64,000 nt of DNA from Paraburkholderia sp. SG-MS1. GTDB taxonomy: Bacteria; Pseudomonadota; Gammaproteobacteria; Burkholderiales; Burkholderiaceae. Of the stretch, positions 26,860-36,020 are shown piece by piece. The stretch is from the NCBI RefSeq assembly GCF_012275575.1, contig NZ_NPIH01000274.1, positions 22,564 through 86,563 of the forward strand. The letters are read 5' to 3'. The notes under the pieces are model-generated. The model had not been told where the DNA came from. It searched no databases and saw only the letters and a list, made by a program, of their open reading frames with translations. The first letter of the stretch is position 1. Every line of letters starts with the position of its first letter. Position numbers and translations under genes: made by a program.

Positions 26860-28722
26860 TTATTCGTGAGCGAGCGCCTGATTGAAGAAACTCTCGCACA
26901 CCGCGGCAACCTGCTGCCGTGCCGCACGATTCAAGACTTCGTGGTCCATGTTCGGGATGACCATCGCACGCGCGTGCAACAACTTGTTGAGCCGGCGGCC
27001 GCCCGGTCCGAAGTGCATGCGCAGTTCGTCGAGCCCATGATCCAGCGGGCTGAACAGCAACCTGACACGCACGCCGCGCGCATCGAGATCTTTCATGCGC
27101 TGCCGGGCGCGGGAGCCTTTGTTCACCGTGGCGCGATTTGCGTCGCCGGTCAAGGCCGCGACATTGCTGACCACAGCGTCGACGGCATAGCGCGACAGGG
27201 TTCGCAACACAGGCCGCAGACCGACCTCGCCGCGCAGAACCTGCGACCATTTCCGCACCCGCAGCATTGCCCGAAAGTGGGCGCGCGTCGAACCCGCACC
27301 GATCCTCGTGGCGTCGCACATCCGGAAACCGGCCGGAAAATCGAAGGCCTGCAGATTGACCAGCAACAGCGCCCGCACCGCAGGATTGGTCGTGGCGGTG
27401 AGAAGGCCGAGATACGCGCCCGAACAGATGCCGAACACGGCCACGCGTGGATGCCCCCTAGCCACCGCCCAATCGACCGCCAGCGACGTATCGGCGGCAA
27501 GCTGCTCGTAGCTGAGCAAGGAAGGATCGGCGACCATCCATGCGTTGCGGCTGTCGCCGATGCCGTGCGCATCGACGCGCAAGGAGGCGAAGCCTGCGCG
27601 CGCCAGCGAGCGCGCGAGTTCGACGTTAAAGCGGCCGTCGCCGACATGGCTGGTCGCCGCCGTGTTGGCGATCACGACGAGCGGCGCACGTTCCGCACGG
27701 TTTTCCGGTTCGCACAGGATTGCGAACAAACGTCCGTCGGCGAGTTCCACGGGTCTTTCGACCGCGCCGCTCAACCCGCGCGAGCGCCGATACGCGAGCA
27801 GCGACGCCACCGTGTTGAATGCCGCAGGCGGAAAACCCGTCGCCGGGAACGACGGCTCGAACTCGCGGCCGAACCATGCTTCGATGGAGGCGAGGGTCGA
27901 CTCGGGCAGCTTTGCCTGCCACGAGGGCTGCAGCGCCTCGGCGTAGTCGACAAATGGAAGCGAATCGACTTGCGCGCCGAGCGCACCATATTGGTCCGCC
28001 AACTCGTTACTGGGACCCTGGTCACCGGGATGGACGATCAGCAGCTTGCTCGCCGGGGATGCTGTCGCGCGGCGCAGATCGCATTGCGCGATCGCGTCGA
28101 TGGCGGCGCGGCTGAAGCGATGCCCCAGCACGTCGAACGCGCCGACCGCCACGTCAGCGTCGTCACGAACGTTTTGCCTGGCCTTCTCCAGCCAGGTGCG
28201 CTGCAGCACATTCAATTCCCGCACGAACTGCCGTCCGCCGACGACCGGCGCGATAAGCGCCACGGTATCGACATGCGCCGCCCGCGCTGCCTGCGCGGCG
28301 ACCATCGCGCCAAAGCGGAATCCCACCAGCGCGACTCGCTCGACACCCGTCGCGCGTCTCATGAAGCCCACGGCCTCGACGGCCTCATCCACCCATTTAT
28401 CCGGTTCGACCAGGCCGCCGGGGTCGATGGAATCGCCGGTGCCCGCATAATCGAATCTCAGGACCACGAATCCCCGGGCCGCGAGACGCTCGCTTAGCGA
28501 GCGCAAAGTCTGATGCAACCACAAGGCTTCGTGACCGAGCGGAGCGCAAAATACGATGCCCGCTTTGCCATTTTTACCGGATTTTGGCAACGGTTCGGAA
28601 AGCCAACCAAAATGGCCGCCAAAACTGACGGGATGCATTTTGAAGTCGACTTTATTCGCCTCGCTATCCTCGCGCCGATTGTCGAGGGGTGTAGCAGAAA
28701 GCATTTCCAATGCGTTGGCCAT
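26860..28722 (-). CDS. Tandem double alpha/beta-hydrolase with non-standard nucleophiles
   Basis: 620 residues with two consecutive alpha/beta-hydrolase folds. Domain 1 (about 50-290) begins GIVFCAPLGHEALW and has GFRFG (134-138), where the usual GxSxG serine is R136. Domain 2 (about 300-615) has HGIGDSRNAW and GICSG (431-435), giving C433 as the nucleophile position. The arrangement resembles hydrolases associated with exosortase or polysaccharide clusters, but no exosortase gene is near. The start is not supported by a strong ribosome site. Function is open: acyl transfer or thioester chemistry in domain 2 is conceivable. Confidence 0.75.
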   Translation of the reverse strand: MANALEMLSATPLDNRREDSEANKVDFKMHPVSFGGHFGWLSEPLPKSGKNGKAGIVFCAPLGHEALWLHQTLRSLSERLAARGFVVLRFDYAGTGDSIDPGGLVEPDKWVDEAVEAVGFMRRATGVERVALVGFRFGAMVAAQAARAAHVDTVALIAPVVGGRQFVRELNVLQRTWLEKARQNVRDDADVAVGAFDVLGHRFSRAAIDAIAQCDLRRATASPASKLLIVHPGDQGPSNELADQYGALGAQVDSLPFVDYAEALQPSWQAKLPESTLASIEAWFGREFEPSFPATGFPPAAFNTVASLLAYRRSRGLSGAVERPVELADGRLFAILCEPENRAERAPLVVIANTAATSHVGDGRFNVELARSLARAGFASLRVDAHGIGDSRNAWMVADPSLLSYEQLAADTSLAVDWAVARGHPRVAVFGICSGAYLGLLTATTNPAVRALLLVNLQAFDFPAGFRMCDATRIGAGSTRAHFRAMLRVRKWSQVLRGEVGLRPVLRTLSRYAVDAVVSNVAALTGDANRATVNKGSRARQRMKDLDARGVRVRLLFSPLDHGLDELRMHFGPGGRRLNKLLHARAMVIPNMDHEVLNRAARQQVAAVCESFFNQALAHE

Positions 28723-29530
28723 ATCAGGTTTTCTGAACGAGGAATTTTCGCTCTATTACGCGCCGGCGTAATGCACTCCGTCGGTGCGCTTACGCACATG
28801 ACGGGTTGATGAACTGCGCAAGGATACGGTGCGTTCGCCGAGGCGGCCGTCGTCGCAAGGCCGGCTTCGTCCAGAAGACATGGGGCTGTCACAGTTTGAA
28901 GCTGCGGTTGATTATTCGTCCGCGGCGGTCCTCAACAGGGGTCGAACGGCGCCGAATCCCGCCAGTGACCGCGCTTGCGCACCTCGCCGCCGAGCCGCCA
29001 TATATCCGGCATCCACTGCAATTAACCCGTCATTTGCCCTTCAATTCTTCAATCAACTTTCGGCCGGCTGTACTGAACTCGATTCTGTTTTGTTTTCCGC
29101 TCCATTCTGCATCCGAACCGAATTCAATTCCCAACCAGTGCAATGCCGCCGGAATGATCCGGCTGCCACGCACGAGACCCCAACTGAATAAACCACCGCA
29201 TCGGCCAGTGCGGATTGCCGGGCGAGCCGTTTGCGAGCCATTTGCGAGCCATTCACCGGCGACCAATTCCGCGACTCTGCCAGTCGTCACTATTCGAGCT
29301 CTTATAAAAGCCGCGGACCGATGCAAAGTCAATACAACATAGGCTTGGTCGCCTTCTTTCTCGTCAACGCGACGCTCGCTTGCTGGCCTATGCGACTGTC
29401 AGCGCGGCATATAATCAGATCCGGCGGTCGCACACGCTTATCGAGGCGGCGTCACGTTTCACCGCTTCGCCCCCCGCTGGCACCACGCAGCTTCAAAGGC
29501 AGACCCGGACAAACCGGCAAAGGAGAAATA
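28723..29530. other. Long intergenic region upstream of the BON gene
   Basis: 808 bases, more A/T-rich than the surrounding genes, between divergent genes. It contains a candidate minus-strand small ORF (29030-29332), listed separately, and repeated GCGAGCCATTTGCGAGCCATT at about 29228-29252. No clear plus-strand gene was seen. Confidence 0.5.
29030..29332 (-). CDS. Possible small or remnant gene
   Basis: 100-codon frame whose last 45 residues look protein-like (HWLGIEFGSDAEWSGKQN, ending LIEELKGK), with alternating hydrophobic and charged residues and a plausible C-terminus. The first half is less convincing and there is no clear ribosome site. It may be the tail of a lost gene. A weak resemblance to copper-amine-oxidase N-terminal stalk repeats is only an impression. 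Confidence 0.25.
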   Translation of the reverse strand: MTLHRSAAFIRARIVTTGRVAELVAGEWLANGSQTARPAIRTGRCGGLFSWGLVRGSRIIPAALHWLGIEFGSDAEWSGKQNRIEFSTAGRKLIEELKGK

Positions 29531-29914
29531 GTGAGAACAAACGGCACGAGCAGAATAGTCGGCGCGATTGTCGCCGTATCCCTCGCGATTGGCGCAACGT
29601 ATGCGTTTGCGCAGACGCCCGGAGGCATGCCGAACGATGCGTCCGCGCAGAACCAGTCGATCACGACGTCTGCGTCTCGAGCCAGAACCGATAGCCAGCT
29701 GGTGCGCGACGTTCGCCGCGCCTTTACGCGCACGACCGGGCTGAACTCCGCGTCGATTCATGTGCAGGCGCGCCACGCCGTGGTGACGCTGACGGGCAGC
29801 GTGCCGCAGCGCTCACAGATTCAGCGGGCCGGAAATGCCGCACGATCGGTTCGCGGCGTCAGGGCCGTGACGAACCGGTTGACGGTGCGCACACGGCACA
29901 GCAGCGGTCACTAG
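29531..29914 (+). CDS. Secreted BON-domain protein
   Basis: 127 residues from GTG 29531, with AGGAGA just upstream. A signal peptide (residues 1-28, ending TYAFAQ) is followed by one BON domain (about 55-122) with VQARHAVVTLTGSVPQR and VRGVRAVTNRLTV. BON domains bind phospholipid or periplasmic envelope components and are common in stress-related lipoproteins and OsmY-like proteins. Here there is one domain rather than two. Convergent with the next gene. Confidence 0.83.
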   Translation: MRTNGTSRIVGAIVAVSLAIGATYAFAQTPGGMPNDASAQNQSITTSASRARTDSQLVRDVRRAFTRTTGLNSASIHVQARHAVVTLTGSVPQRSQIQRAGNAARSVRGVRAVTNRLTVRTRHSSGH

Positions 29915-30091
29915 GCTCGACACGGTGTCGCCGATGCGCGGCGCGACGGCATCGAACGTTCAGCATCGATGCCGCCGTAACGGCTTTTACATGACCAGTC
30001 TGGTTTGCATGAGCCGACCGGGCAACACTCCGGTTTGAGGCGCCATCTGCGCGCCTTGCGTGATCGCACTTCTCGTGCGTGCAAGGACTCA

Positions 30092-30117
30092 GGGCTCGGC
30101 GTGAATCTGCCGAGCCC
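30092..30117. terminator. Hairpin between convergent genes
   Basis: GGGCTCGGC, 8-base loop, GCCGAGCCC: a perfect 9-base stem in the space between the BON gene and the minus-strand gene. There is no T-run on either side, so it may be a weak or factor-assisted terminator. A second, longer imperfect stem (CCAGGCGT ... ACGCCTGG) spans about 30143-30192. Confidence 0.4.
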
Positions 30118-30200
30118 ACACAAACCCCATCGATTGTTTTCCAGGCGTTCGCTTTGCGCGCCGGCCTTGCGCCGCCGGCCAGCGACGCCTGGCTAACGCG

Positions 30201-31004
30201 TCAGCGCCACATCCGATAGCTCACCACCGGCGCGCGGTACGCATACATGCGCGGCGCGCTGTAGTAGACCGGCGGCCGATAGACCTGATAGGCGACAGGC
30301 GGCGCGACCGGCTGCATCACGGTTTCGACCACCGGCATCTCGTCGTACTGCTGCTGCGCGTAGACCTGAACATACTGGACCGGAGGCGGCGGCGCATACT
30401 CCTGCCGCACATACACAGGCTGGCTGTCGGCGTAGACCGGCTGCATCTGCGCCTGTGCATACTCGGGCGCCGGCTGGTACTGCATCGGCATCGCCGGTGC
30501 GTACTGGGGCTCCTGATAGGCCTGCCGGTACTGCGGCTGCGGCTGTTGCTGTGGCGGCTGCGGCACCTGGCGCGGCTGCGAGACCTGGCGCTGCGCGTAC
30601 TGGCGAGGCTGCGGCGGGATGGTGGTGTACTTCGAGTTGTCGTCTTCGGGAAGGCCGGCCGGCAACGGCGGCACGTCCACTCGGGCGACCGGCGTGTTGG
30701 TGGGCTTGCGCTGGCCGTGGTTGTGCGATTCGATCATCGCGTTATAACCGGCCTGATCCTCCTTGCCGCGATTGATATAGCCGTTGCGATAAGCACGAGC
30801 CACATCCGACATCTTCGCTTTCGGATCCTCTTTCATGCCGTCCGCGTTGACCTGGTATTCATCCGGACTGAGCGAGGCAGCCGGCGCTTCCTCGTCGGCC
30901 GCATAGGCGGCTTCGGGACCGTCGGCCCACGCAGGGCCGCACTGCAGCGTTAGCGCCGAGGCAACCGTCGTCACCCCAAACCCTAAAAGCGTTTTTATTC
31001 TCAT
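30201..31004 (-). CDS. Secreted low-complexity P/Q/Y-rich protein
   Basis: 267 residues. Signal peptide about 1-27 (ending PAWA). Residues 28-125 are acidic and ordinary. From about residue 130 the sequence is a long proline/glutamine/tyrosine-rich tail with short units such as QPRQVPQPPQQQPQP and YVQVYAQQQY, probably disordered and surface-exposed. No domain is recognised. Composition is like envelope-associated scaffold proteins, but this is inference. Confidence 0.72.
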   Translation of the reverse strand: MRIKTLLGFGVTTVASALTLQCGPAWADGPEAAYAADEEAPAASLSPDEYQVNADGMKEDPKAKMSDVARAYRNGYINRGKEDQAGYNAMIESHNHGQRKPTNTPVARVDVPPLPAGLPEDDNSKYTTIPPQPRQYAQRQVSQPRQVPQPPQQQPQPQYRQAYQEPQYAPAMPMQYQPAPEYAQAQMQPVYADSQPVYVRQEYAPPPPVQYVQVYAQQQYDEMPVVETVMQPVAPPVAYQVYRPPVYYSAPRMYAYRAPVVSYRMWR

Positions 31005-31460
31005 GATTCACCTCGCGGCGATTAAGAATTTTGAAAGCCCAAGATCGCTTTGCTCGCTTGCCCCGTACGGCTGTTTGCCGGTGCCCCCGTGCAGTTGTTA
31101 TTTCTAGCACATTCGGTGAGGGTGAGGATTTTTTTTTGTGGGGGTATGAGGGGTGTTGCGCATGGGACGCCCTTCGCGGACCGCTGTCAGTGCCCTCGAG
31201 GGTTATATGTCGTTTGCATTGACCCGGGACCAGTCCGCCGTTAATGGCATATCGGAAAGCGATCGACTGGTGACCTTGAATTGCCGGCGAAGACTGATGC
31301 GAATCGTGTCATGAATTCGCCTCTTCGCCCGAACACAAACATTGAGCCGAGCCGCGAAATGGGTTCGGCTTGAAGGATGCCTTGAAGGATACGTTAGGCG
31401 GCAATTCGTCTTGCCCGGGAGAGCATGCGAAATTGCCGGCTCCCTGCGGAGATACCCGCT
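31005..31460. other. Intergenic stretch upstream of the P/Q/Y-rich protein
   Basis: 456 bases without a supported gene. It includes a nine-T run at 31129-31137 in GAGGATTTTTTTTTGTG. Small frames here lack ribosome sites. The promoter of the minus-strand gene at 31004 should lie in it. Confidence 0.45.
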
Positions 31461-32078
31461 TTACTCGAACGATCCGGTGCGCACTTCGCCGTCGCGCAGG
31501 TAGCGGGTAATCAGCACACCGCCGGGCGTGCTGACCGAGTGAGCCAGCGTGAAAGCGCGGGCCAGTGCGTCGTCGCCGAACAAGCGCTTGCCGCGTCCAA
31601 GCATGACGGGGTAAATCAGAAGCCGAAGCTCGTCCACCAGACCGGCGGCGAGCAGTTGGCGCACCATCGCGCCGCTGCCGAACGTCAATAGATTGGCGCC
31701 GTCTTGCGGTTCAAGCGTGCGTATGGCGTCGATGAGGTCGCCCTGCAGCGCGCGACTGTTCTGCCAGTCGAGAAGACCGGGTCGATGCGTGGCCACGTGC
31801 TTGGGTACGCGGTTGAACAGCTCGGCAATGGCGCGGCTGCCTGAGTCGGACGGCACGTGCGGCCAATACCCCGCGAATATGTCGTAGGTGCAACGCCCCA
31901 GCAGCAACTCGAACGGTTCCGAGAGCACCTCCTGCAGGTTTTGGCCGACGGCTTCGTCGGCGTAGGGAACCATCCAGCCGCCAAAGCGGAATTCGCCGCT
32001 GGTATCTTCTTCGGGGCCGCCTGGAGCTTGAACGACGCCATCGAGGCTGATGAAAGTGAAAACAATGAGCTTGCGCAT
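31461..32078 (-). CDS. Dihydrofolate-reductase-like protein (RibD C-terminal fold)
   Basis: 205 residues from ATG 32078, with GGAGA upstream (revcomp of TCTCC at 32083-32087). The N-terminus MRKLIVFTFISLDGVVQAPG is typical of the YyaP/RibD C-terminal family, and GANLLTFGSGAMVRQLLAAGLVDEL (about 150-174) carries the NADPH-binding GSG...L pattern. Members are NADPH-dependent reductases of unknown substrate. A longer frame to 32432 is not supported. It stands alone. Confidence 0.85.
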   Translation of the reverse strand: MRKLIVFTFISLDGVVQAPGGPEEDTSGEFRFGGWMVPYADEAVGQNLQEVLSEPFELLLGRCTYDIFAGYWPHVPSDSGSRAIAELFNRVPKHVATHRPGLLDWQNSRALQGDLIDAIRTLEPQDGANLLTFGSGAMVRQLLAAGLVDELRLLIYPVMLGRGKRLFGDDALARAFTLAHSVSTPGGVLITRYLRDGEVRTGSFE

Positions 32079-32583
32079 AACGTTCTCCGGGCCTACGGAT
32101 GCGATCGGTTTGTCGATACGACGATCGACTCGCATCGGAATCGACAGGCGCCACACCACGTCGCTGCACGTCATGACCGCGCGAGGCCTAACCCTGAATC
32201 CGGCGTGCCGCGAAACAGTCTGCGCTTGAATGGATTGGCGGCCGTCGCCTGATCTGACTTCCTGTGCGATGTCGGCCTCGGGCCTCGGGCAGTGTGCTGC
32301 GTTCGCCGCCTGAGGATGTAAAAGCCGTTCACGGCAACCCAGTGAGGCTGTGCCCGCCATGAATGGCTGCCTCGCTGCATGCCCTGCATCGTTACCCGTC
32401 GACCATTGGCCTGGACCACCGCGCGAAACCAAAGACCTTTCGTGCCGGCGGATTGTCGTCCATCATGATTGAGCCGGAACGATCTTGCGTCACCGCGGGA
32501 GCCGGATTGTGGGTGCCTGGAACCCTTTGCCGCGGTGCACCCGCTCGTAACCGCTGTCGTTACCGGCGACATCAGGGATTTTC
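32079..32583. other. Gene-free stretch
   Basis: 505 bases with no convincing reading frame, no ribosome site and no tRNA-like structure. It lies directly before two truncated genes and may be part of the same decayed region. Confidence 0.45.
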
Positions 32584-32886
32584 ATGCTCGACGATTCAGC
32601 CCCACCCCGCAAGGCGTCGATGACCACCCCCCAACGCTGGACCATTCTCGTCGCCAGCACCGGCGGAGCGCTCGAAGTATTCGATTTCGTCATCTTCGGG
32701 TTTTTCGCGCGCAACATTGGCAACGAGTTCTTCCCGCCGCGAATGGGCGTGTCGGCGATGACCCTGTCGTTCACAGCGATGTCGCGAATTTCGTACACGG
32801 CAAAAAACACCGACCCTTCGCCCGATGCGCAAACGTTGTTGGCGCGGCTGACGCCCTCAGATTCGGCGTTTTCCCCGCTGTTTTAG
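32584..32886 (+). pseudogene. Truncated MFS transporter start (MHS-like)
   Basis: The 100-codon frame encodes the first membrane helix of a metabolite:H+ symporter-type MFS protein: GGALEVFDFVIFGFFARNIGNEFFP (about 27-51), a classical MHS start. Afterwards homology is lost and the rest is unlike a membrane transporter, so only about one tenth of a normal 430-residue protein remains. It looks like a deletion or recombination remnant. Confidence 0.7.
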
Positions 32887-33003
32887 TGATTTTCGGACAC
32901 GCGAGGCCCTTGCGCTTGCATGTGATCGGAAATGCGTATTAATGTCCAATAGGTTAAACGCCTGACTCCGGGTCGAGGCAGCTTCAGAAATGGGGGTTTG
33001 CCT

Positions 33004-33358
33004 ATGACGACGCTGAATCTGGTCGTACCGCGCTACAACGAAGAAGTGCTGCCCGAAACGGGTACGCGGCTTCTCGCGCCTGCGGAGCGATTGACCGACG
33101 TCGGCGAAGTGAGTGACAAAGGCCGCATCACTTTCGTCAACGACGGTTCCCGCGACCGCACCTGGCTCATTGTTGACGCGCTGCATGCGAAGAATGCCCG
33201 TTATGGCGGCGTCAAACGCTCGCGCAATCGGACGCCATCGGAATATTCACAAGATCGAGCCGTTGCCGGCGAATGTCTTTGCCAACAACGACTGCGATGC
33301 TGTGCTGGTGAGTCAAGCGGGTCAATGGTCGCTTTATGAGCGGCGCAAGTGTCGGTAG
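33004..33358 (+). pseudogene. Truncated family 2 glycosyltransferase start
   Basis: ATG 33004 begins MTTLNLVVPRYNEEVLPETG and continues to ITFVNDGSRDRTWLIVDALHAKNARYGGVKRSRNR, an unmistakable GT2 (dolichol-phosphate-mannose-synthase-like) N-terminus of about 75 residues. After SRNR the expected GHQNALLAGL and DxD region is absent; the frame runs into unrelated sequence and stops at 33339. A different frame ends at 33358 with NNDCDAVLVSQAGQWSLYERRKCR-like coding character, perhaps a fragment of another gene. Confidence 0.7.
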
Positions 33359-33716
33359 CGGCGCGTCTGGGGTTGTGCTGCGCATTCGGGGGGCTTTTGC
33401 AATGTCTGCGCCGTGCGAGGATGTTTGTGTGCTACGTATTCGTTAGCGGCAGACTCCGCTCATCGCACTGACGCGTCGGTCCTGAGACCGCGATCGGCAT
33501 TCGCTCACAAACGTTCGGCGGGAATGCGTTCGGTTTTCTTCGTGATGTATGGAACGCCAGGCATCCACAACGGACGCGCAAGACTCGGGGAGTTATAAGG
33601 CGCCTCATGTGCGCTTTGCGTCTCGCGAAGGTCAAGAGCAATAAGATAAGCGTTCAGTTTTTCGCGTGAGGCGCACGTGGTTATCTGTTCCCGGCACGCC
33701 TAACGAGGGCCGATTC
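33359..33716. other. Intergenic stretch before the GT4-ATP-grasp gene
   Basis: About 358 bases with no supported gene. It probably holds the promoter of the gene at 33717; no clear consensus promoter was picked out. Confidence 0.4.
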
Positions 33717-35849
33717 ATGCGGATACTTATCATTGCGCAACGCTTTCCTGTGCTTTCCGAAACGTTCATCATAGAACAAGCGAAGGCGCTACGAGATGCT
33801 GGCGCCGATGTTTCGATTCTGGGCCTCACGCGGGGAGATGACTCGCTTGTCCGGGTGATAGACCGCGAATGTCCATCCTTCGCGAGTCCGAAGTGCGGCG
33901 CGAGTCGCGCTGCAAAAATGCTAGCTGTTGCACAACTCGTGTTTCGCGGACTTTACGATCGCCGCGCACACCATGCCTGTCGTGTCGCGGCGCGGGCGGT
34001 GCTTCAGCGACGGTGGGCGGCGGCGACCGATATTGCGCGCGTCTCGAGCATGAACTCGAGCATGAAGTACGAAGCAGTCATTGCACATTTCGGCATGGTC
34101 GGTGTTCGTGCGCAATACTTGCGCGAAGCAGGACTGATTTCTGGAGCCCTGGTTACTGTCTTTCACGGCCACGACGTAACGAGCCACCGGCTGGTTGATT
34201 CCTATCGTCGCGACTATCTTCGCCTCTTTCGATGTGGCCAACTCTTTCTGCCGGTCAGTCAGTTCCTTGCAGAGCGCATTCGGGGCTGGGGTTGCGATCC
34301 CGCAAAGATCCATGTCAGCCGTATGGGTGTGGATATCGACACATTTCCGTTCTCGAGGTGCAACTCATCACCGACGACGTTGAGTATTCTGCTCATTGGA
34401 AGAATGACGGAAAAGAAAGGTGTCGAATATGCGATTCGGGCGATGACATATATCAAGTCTGCGGTGAAGCTGACCATCGTCGGCTCAGGTCAACTTGAAA
34501 ATTCGCTGAGAACTTTGGTAGTCCAGTTGAATCTCGAATCGCATGTCCGTTTTCTAGGCGGGCAACCTCACGAGAAGGTACGGGCGTTGATGAATGAAGC
34601 CGACATCTTCGTGCTCCCCTCGGTGACTGCGTCGGATGGCGACATGGAAGGGGTGCCGGTCGTGCTGATGGAAGCGATGGCCTCGGGCGTCATAGCCGTT
34701 TCGTCCCGTCATGGAGGCATTCCTGAGTTAATCGATCACGGTGTGTCAGGTTTTCTCGTGAAAGAGCGCGATCCGGTCGGCCTCGCGGGGGTCATCGATG
34801 AAATTGCCGCAGGCATGTACAACCTGGCGGAAATAGCAGCGAACGCGCGTCATAAGATCGAGGCGCAATTCAACTCGCGCATTGAAGCAGTCAAGCTTCT
34901 TGAGAAACTGACCGACGTTTGCAATGGCAATCACGCTCTGCCCGGCGAGCATTCGCATCAATCCGAACCGCAGAGCCTGATCCGCGGATTCAAGGAAGCC
35001 GGGAAATCACTGTTGCCCGACGCCCTGTTCCTTCGTTTGCTGCACAAGAAGTGCATTGGGCGCTTCCCTCGACTGCGCAATCCCGTGACGTTCAATGAGC
35101 AGATACTTCAACGTAATTTACGACCCGATCCGCGCTACGCGATACTGAGCGACAAACTTGCCACACGTGCGTACGTCGAAGGAAAACTGGGCAGCCAACA
35201 TGTTGTTCCACTGATTGCGGCACCCGCCGATTTTTGCCGCGAAGTCTACGATAGCCTGCCGGATCAGTTTGTCATGAAAGCGAATCATGGCAGCAGTTTT
35301 GTCAAAATAGTCACGGACAAATCCAAAACCTCGTTTGAGGAATTAAAGCAACTTGAGGAGAAATGGCTCTCCACGGATTTCTATTGGGTGGATCGCGAGA
35401 GGCATTACCGCGAGATCAAGCCACGCATTTTCTTCGAGACCCTGCTGCTCGATCGCAACGGAAACATTCCGGCCGACTTCAAAATCCATTGTTTCTCGGG
35501 AAACCTCCGAAAACCGGTGATGTATATCCTTGTCATTAGCGACCGGTTTGGTAGCAACACACGCGGAGATGTGTACGATGCCAGTTGGAACCGCATGGAA
35601 ATCGCAATTGGGCCGTACAAGCGGAGCGATCACCGGTTAGTGCCGCCATCGAACCTGAATGCGCTTCTGAAAGCGGCTGCAACACTGGCGAGCGATTTCG
35701 AATATGTCCGCGTCGACCTTTATGCTTTTGACAATCGACTCTATTTCGGCGAATTGACTTTCACGCCGGGCGCCGGTGTACTGCCTTTCACCCCGGATCG
35801 CGTCGACTACGAGTGGGGAGAATTGCTCAGCGCTGCGCGTGGCGTCTGA
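33717..35849 (+). CDS. Fusion protein: GT4 glycosyltransferase plus TupA-like ATP-grasp domain
   Basis: 710 residues from ATG 33717 (GAGGG upstream). Residues 1-400 are a GT-B family 4 glycosyltransferase: RFPVLSETFI (9-18), HGHD (150-153), LIGRMTEKKGVEYAI (226-240) and the catalytic EGVPVVLME (E311, E319). Residues 435-705 match the TupA-like ATP-grasp family: NPVTFNEQILQRNL (455-468), DKLATRAYVEGKLG (479-492), FVMKANHGSSFVKIV (518-532), FETLL, IPADFKIHCFSG (584-595) and VRVDLY (664-669). Codons are visibly more A/T-rich than in neighbours. The likely role is modification of a surface polysaccharide by sugar and amide/peptide-type ligation. Confidence 0.85.
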   Translation: MRILIIAQRFPVLSETFIIEQAKALRDAGADVSILGLTRGDDSLVRVIDRECPSFASPKCGASRAAKMLAVAQLVFRGLYDRRAHHACRVAARAVLQRRWAAATDIARVSSMNSSMKYEAVIAHFGMVGVRAQYLREAGLISGALVTVFHGHDVTSHRLVDSYRRDYLRLFRCGQLFLPVSQFLAERIRGWGCDPAKIHVSRMGVDIDTFPFSRCNSSPTTLSILLIGRMTEKKGVEYAIRAMTYIKSAVKLTIVGSGQLENSLRTLVVQLNLESHVRFLGGQPHEKVRALMNEADIFVLPSVTASDGDMEGVPVVLMEAMASGVIAVSSRHGGIPELIDHGVSGFLVKERDPVGLAGVIDEIAAGMYNLAEIAANARHKIEAQFNSRIEAVKLLEKLTDVCNGNHALPGEHSHQSEPQSLIRGFKEAGKSLLPDALFLRLLHKKCIGRFPRLRNPVTFNEQILQRNLRPDPRYAILSDKLATRAYVEGKLGSQHVVPLIAAPADFCREVYDSLPDQFVMKANHGSSFVKIVTDKSKTSFEELKQLEEKWLSTDFYWVDRERHYREIKPRIFFETLLLDRNGNIPADFKIHCFSGNLRKPVMYILVISDRFGSNTRGDVYDASWNRMEIAIGPYKRSDHRLVPPSNLNALLKAAATLASDFEYVRVDLYAFDNRLYFGELTFTPGAGVLPFTPDRVDYEWGELLSAARGV

Positions 35850-36020
35850 GCTATATCCGATCGTCGGCGCGTGAATGTGGTTCTATCGCAGCCGGCTCGG
35901 CCTTCACTTTCCAGGAGGCGGAGCGCGGCGAAAAATGTGCGGCCTTCTGGCATACACGTAGAATCATCGACAATCGGCCCGGAAAATGTCGAAGGCCGTC
36001 TCCCTTCTTGAGATACAGCG

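Noticed and set aside
30143..30192. Large imperfect stem considered as attachment site or REP element
   Set aside because: Single copy, no flanking direct repeats or integrase gene; treated only as a possible 3' hairpin.
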